NCBI GenBank assembly: GCA_003451585.1
Contig: DMEU01000004.1
Span: 22,895 to 86,894 of the forward strand
Direction of reading: 5' to 3'
DNA from: Candidatus Omnitrophota bacterium
GTDB taxonomy: Bacteria > Omnitrophota > Gorgyraeia > Velamenicoccales > Velamenicoccaceae
Length of the DNA stretch: 64,000 bases
Each line of letters starts with the position of its first letter. Within the stretch, counting starts at the first letter, position 1. Positions 61,732 to 64,000 of the stretch are shown one piece after another. The notes beneath the pieces are model-generated. The model was not told the DNA's origin. It worked only from the letters and a program-made list of their open reading frames with translations, and searched no databases. Made by a program: the position numbers and the translations under genes.

Positions 61732-61805
61732 ATAGGTGCTAGGTTCTAGGTGCTAGCCCAGGCCTAGAACCTAGCACCTAGAACCTAGCACCTAGAACCT
61801 AGAAT
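61732..61805 (+). repeat. empty inverted heptamer element between carB and the next gene
   Basis: The left arm (61732-61756) alternates CTAGGTG and CTAGGTT; the right arm (61764-61805) has six units alternating CTAGAAC and CTAGCAC. 61733-61756 is perfectly complementary to 61771-61794, 24 bases. The two arms are separated by only seven bases of non-array sequence and no ORF. The right arm runs up to the ATG at 61806, so no Shine-Dalgarno is present. Confidence 0.93.
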
Positions 61806-62591
61806 ATGAAGCATACAAGCATATTTATAAAGTTAATTTTAGTTTTTTTAAGTGTAACTTTATTTTTTTCACCTGCCTATGCCGATAAGATCTATTTAAA
61901 GGACGGCAAGAGCTATGAAGGCAAGCTTGTCGGCAGGTCGCAGAGGCGGTATCTGTTTTCCGTTGCCGTAGACGGCGAATATCTCAGGATGAGTTTTTTC
62001 CCGGAAGATGTCGAAAAAATAGAGCTTGGTAAAGATACCGTGGAGGAGCAGATACCGTATTTGAAAGAAGTCGGAGATTTTAGCGTTGATGTTAAAGACG
62101 ACAGATCAAAGTCGTACCAGATATCTCTTTACAAGGAGGGTCAAAGCGGCCCGGCGGATTATACAAAGTTCTCCGAAAAAGAGCTCAAAGGGAGCCTTGA
62201 TAAACAGGAAAACGAGTATTATGCGAAATTTAACGGCATATTGAGCAAGTATGTCGATAAGTCCCAGTTTATCCAGAATCTTTACCTTAATTTGACTACC
62301 GCGACCAGGGATGATTTTACGCGCGCCAGGCAATATATGGATGAATTGTATTTTGAGTTGAATAATATTTTTGTCCCGGAAGTTTTTAAGAGGTCTCACG
62401 CTTCTTATTTGGAATCCGTGAAAGCCGGCTATTTGACGTTCAACGCCCTTTTGAATGGCTTGTTGGACGAAGCGTCAAAACAGATAAAGATATCGGAAGA
62501 CACAAAACAGCGTTCCATGCTTGAGTTCAGGGAGGCGATAATATCGCGCAAGCCGGCCGCTGTAACACCTGCGGCAAAGGCCGCCCAATAA
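61806..62591 (+). CDS. exported protein of unknown function with N-terminal KDGK domain
   Basis: 261 residues. A signal peptide ends near SPAYA, followed by DKIYLKDGKSYEGKLVGRSQRRYLFSVAVDGEYLRMSFFPEDVEKIELG, the same type of small beta domain as in the protein at 56142. The rest is mostly helical and Lys/Glu rich (KFSEKELKGSLDKQENEYYAKFNGILSKYV). It is unrelated to pyrimidine synthesis as far as can be seen. The stop overlaps the pyrK start (TAATG). No ribosome-binding site precedes the ATG because a heptamer array occupies that place. Confidence 0.7.
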   Translation: MKHTSIFIKLILVFLSVTLFFSPAYADKIYLKDGKSYEGKLVGRSQRRYLFSVAVDGEYLRMSFFPEDVEKIELGKDTVEEQIPYLKEVGDFSVDVKDDRSKSYQISLYKEGQSGPADYTKFSEKELKGSLDKQENEYYAKFNGILSKYVDKSQFIQNLYLNLTTATRDDFTRARQYMDELYFELNNIFVPEVFKRSHASYLESVKAGYLTFNALLNGLLDEASKQIKISEDTKQRSMLEFREAIISRKPAAVTPAAKAAQ

Positions 62592-63385
62592 TGAAATGTG
62601 AAGTACTCTCCAACGTTTTTTTAAAAGAACGCCGCCTTCTTTTGGACCTGGCTGTCCCGGCCGGTTTTGCGGCCGCGTCTCCCGGTCAATTCTTGCATAT
62701 ACGGATAGAAGATTCCTGCGACCCGCTCCTGCGCCGTCCATTAAGCATACATGATTATTGTGCTTCTGGAAAAAAGAACGGTGTAGTCGTGCGCGTCCTT
62801 TATGAGGTTGTAGGCAAAGGCACGGCTTTGCTCTCAGAGAAAAAACCGTATTCTGAGATAGACTGCCTGGGGCCTTTAGGCTCGGGGTTCGATATGGAGA
62901 AGATAGCAGGATACAAGAACGTTTACATAATCGCAGGCGGCATGGGGGTGGCTCCATTATTTTTCTTAGTAAGAAAAATAATGGAGTGTAAAGTTAAAAG
63001 TGTAAAGTGTAAAGTTGCTGTGTTATTAGGGGTGAAGACGAAGAATGATATTTTGCGGGAAAAGGAATTTAAAGACCTGGGTTGCCAGGTCCATATCGCG
63101 ACTGAAGACGGCTCCAAAGGCTTTAAGGGCCGTGTAACAGAATTGTTGAAAGAGAAGTTGCAGCCACGATCTATCATCTGCGCCTGCGGCCCAAAGCCTA
63201 TGCTCGCCGCGGTTTCCGAGATAGCGCGCAGTAATAATGTGCCGGCGCAGGTCTCTTTGGAAGAATTCATGGGGTGCGGGCTTGGCGCCTGTCTGGGCTG
63301 TGTGATACGCACCACATCGGGTTATAAGCGCATATGCCATGATGGCCCTGTTTTTGACTCTTCTGAGATCATCTGGAAGGATTAA
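62591..63385 (+). CDS. pyrK: dihydroorotate dehydrogenase electron-transfer subunit (PyrK)
   Basis: 264 residues. FAD/NAD-binding ferredoxin-reductase-type protein carrying a 2Fe-2S centre; with PyrD class 1B it passes electrons from dihydroorotate to NAD. Seen: FAD motif RRPLSIHDYC, NAD-binding GGMGVAPLFFLVRKI, CACGPKPML, and the cluster cysteines in EFMGCGLGACLGCVIRT plus a later ICHDGPVF. Between the NAD loop helix and the next strand the sequence ECKVKSVKCKV is an in-frame array of GTGTAAA-type heptamers, which adds about nine residues to an otherwise short turn. A perfect 35-base palindrome lies just before it. The start overlaps the previous stop. Confidence 0.93.
   Translation: MKCEVLSNVFLKERRLLLDLAVPAGFAAASPGQFLHIRIEDSCDPLLRRPLSIHDYCASGKKNGVVVRVLYEVVGKGTALLSEKKPYSEIDCLGPLGSGFDMEKIAGYKNVYIIAGGMGVAPLFFLVRKIMECKVKSVKCKVAVLLGVKTKNDILREKEFKDLGCQVHIATEDGSKGFKGRVTELLKEKLQPRSIICACGPKPMLAAVSEIARSNNVPAQVSLEEFMGCGLGACLGCVIRTTSGYKRICHDGPVFDSSEIIWKD
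62952..62986 (+). repeat. perfect palindrome inside pyrK
   Basis: CTCCATTATTTTTCTTA and TAAGAAAAATAATGGAG are perfect 17-base inverted arms around a single G. It is translated in frame as part of the NAD-binding loop and following helix. Its last base is the first base of the heptamer array at 62986. Confidence 0.92.
62986..63013 (+). repeat. solo GTGTAAA heptamer array inside pyrK
   Basis: Four units: GTGTAAA, GTTAAAA, GTGTAAA, GTGTAAA, then GTT. The same GTGTAAA unit occurs in the array before S23 gene 3 (49088). No inverted partner and no S23 gene are present. The array is translated (CKVKSVKCKV). Confidence 0.88.
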
Positions 63386-63391
63386 TTTGTA

Positions 63392-64000
63392 ATGAAACCA
63401 AGACTTGAAGTCAAGATAGCAGGCTTGAAATTAAAGAATCCCGTTATGACGGCTTCGGGCACTTTTGGTTATGGCGACGAGTTTGCCGATTATGTTGACC
63501 CGGCGCGGCTTGGGGCCGTTATCACTAAGACGATCACCCTGCATAGGAGGGAAGGCAATAGGCCTCCTCGTATTTCAGAGACCGCCGCAGGCATGCTTAA
63601 TTCCATAGGCCTGCAAAATAACGGCCTGGATGACTTTATAAAAAATAAACTGGGGGCATATAAGGACCCAAGGATAAAATTGATCGTAAGCGTAGGCGGT
63701 GAGACGAACGCCGAATATGGCCGTATCGTGCGGGAATTGAGCGTTTTTAAGCAGGTGAGCGCTTTCGAGCTCAATATCTCCTGTCCTAATATAGAGTATA
63801 AGGACAAGATAATCGCCCAGGATGAGAGGTTGACACGCGAGGTTGTCAAGGAGGCAAGGCGCAATACCCGGTTACCTTTGATAGTAAAACTATCGCCTAA
63901 CGTAGACGATATAGCAAAGATAGCCCGCGCCGCGCAGGATGCCGGCGCGGATGCCGTCAGCCTTATAAATACGTTTTTGGGCATGGCTATCGATGTCAGG
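63392..64000 (+). CDS. pyrD: dihydroorotate dehydrogenase, class 1B catalytic subunit (3' end outside the window)
   Basis: The first 203 codons are present; the gene continues past the window edge. Oxidises dihydroorotate to orotate with FMN, working with PyrK and NAD. Diagnostic stretches: GLKLKNPVMTASGTFGYG, NSIGLQNNGLDDF, AFELNISCPN (the Cys is the catalytic base of class 1 enzymes) and LPLIVKLSPNVDDI followed by AGADAVSLINTFLGMAID. The PyrK neighbour and the sequence support class 1B. It starts six bases after the pyrK stop, with no strong ribosome-binding site. Confidence 0.95.
   Translation, partial: MKPRLEVKIAGLKLKNPVMTASGTFGYGDEFADYVDPARLGAVITKTITLHRREGNRPPRISETAAGMLNSIGLQNNGLDDFIKNKLGAYKDPRIKLIVSVGGETNAEYGRIVRELSVFKQVSAFELNISCPNIEYKDKIIAQDERLTREVVKEARRNTRLPLIVKLSPNVDDIAKIARAAQDAGADAVSLINTFLGMAIDVR

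Overview
The window is a gene-dense bacterial chromosome segment. I infer a member of Candidatus Omnitrophota or a close relative. The pointers are radical SAM/B12, U32, YfhO and alkaline-phosphatase-superfamily genes in one block, a 3,642-residue secreted protein, S23-type four-helix-bundle genes, and small secreted proteins opening with a KNGK/KDGK domain. This assignment rests on gene content only; no rRNA is present. Almost everything is on the + strand, many neighbours overlap by ATGA, TTGA or GTGA, TTG and GTG starts are common, and no gap exceeds 300 bases.

Layout. (1) 0.1-2.7 kb: cysD and cysN (sulfate activation), split by an S23 gene in inverted short-period repeats. (2) 2.7-33 kb: one long co-directional block for cell-envelope or secondary-metabolite assembly. 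It has four alkaline-phosphatase/sulfatase-superfamily enzymes, three YfhO-type GT-C membrane proteins, three GT2 glycosyltransferases, one ArnT-like GT-C enzyme, four radical SAM proteins (two B12-dependent, in tandem), two adenylate-forming enzymes, a two-domain acetyltransferase, three U32 proteins, an O-methyltransferase and a NitT/TauT-like ABC ATPase-permease pair. The phosphatase/YfhO/GT2/radical SAM set recurs, as if a module had been duplicated. (3) 33.2-45.4 kb: a giant secreted repeat protein and a small membrane-anchored partner candidate. (4) 45.4-51.8 kb: housekeeping genes (glycine-zipper lipoprotein, pterin carbinolamine dehydratase, ferritin-like protein, glmS, rsmI, GT-C protein) among many palindromic repeats. 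(5) 51.8-64 kb: a pyrimidine operon pyrR-pyrB-pyrC-(endoQ-like, tRNA-Arg, unknown)-carA-carB-(unknown)-pyrK-pyrD, led by a promoter, a PyrR-binding-type hairpin, a short leader ORF and an intrinsic terminator. pyrD runs off the end.

The most unusual feature is a family of elements made of 6-8-nt degenerate tandem units in inverted orientation. Three carry an AT-rich S23/IVP gene (in cysD-cysN, after the giant gene, and between glmS and rsmI). Two are empty (before glmS, after carB). One solo heptamer array lies in frame inside pyrK. In every paired case the G-rich arm is upstream and the C-rich arm downstream, so the transcript could fold with the ORF in its loop, like the intervening sequences of 23S rRNA where this protein family was first described; yet here they sit between protein genes.

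The pyr genes form a de novo UMP pathway segment with classic feedback attenuation. The 2.7-33 kb block looks like anaerobic tailoring (U32 oxygenation, methylation, radical chemistry, acyl/aryl activation) combined with lipid-linked sugar transfer at the membrane. Its product cannot be read from sequence alone.
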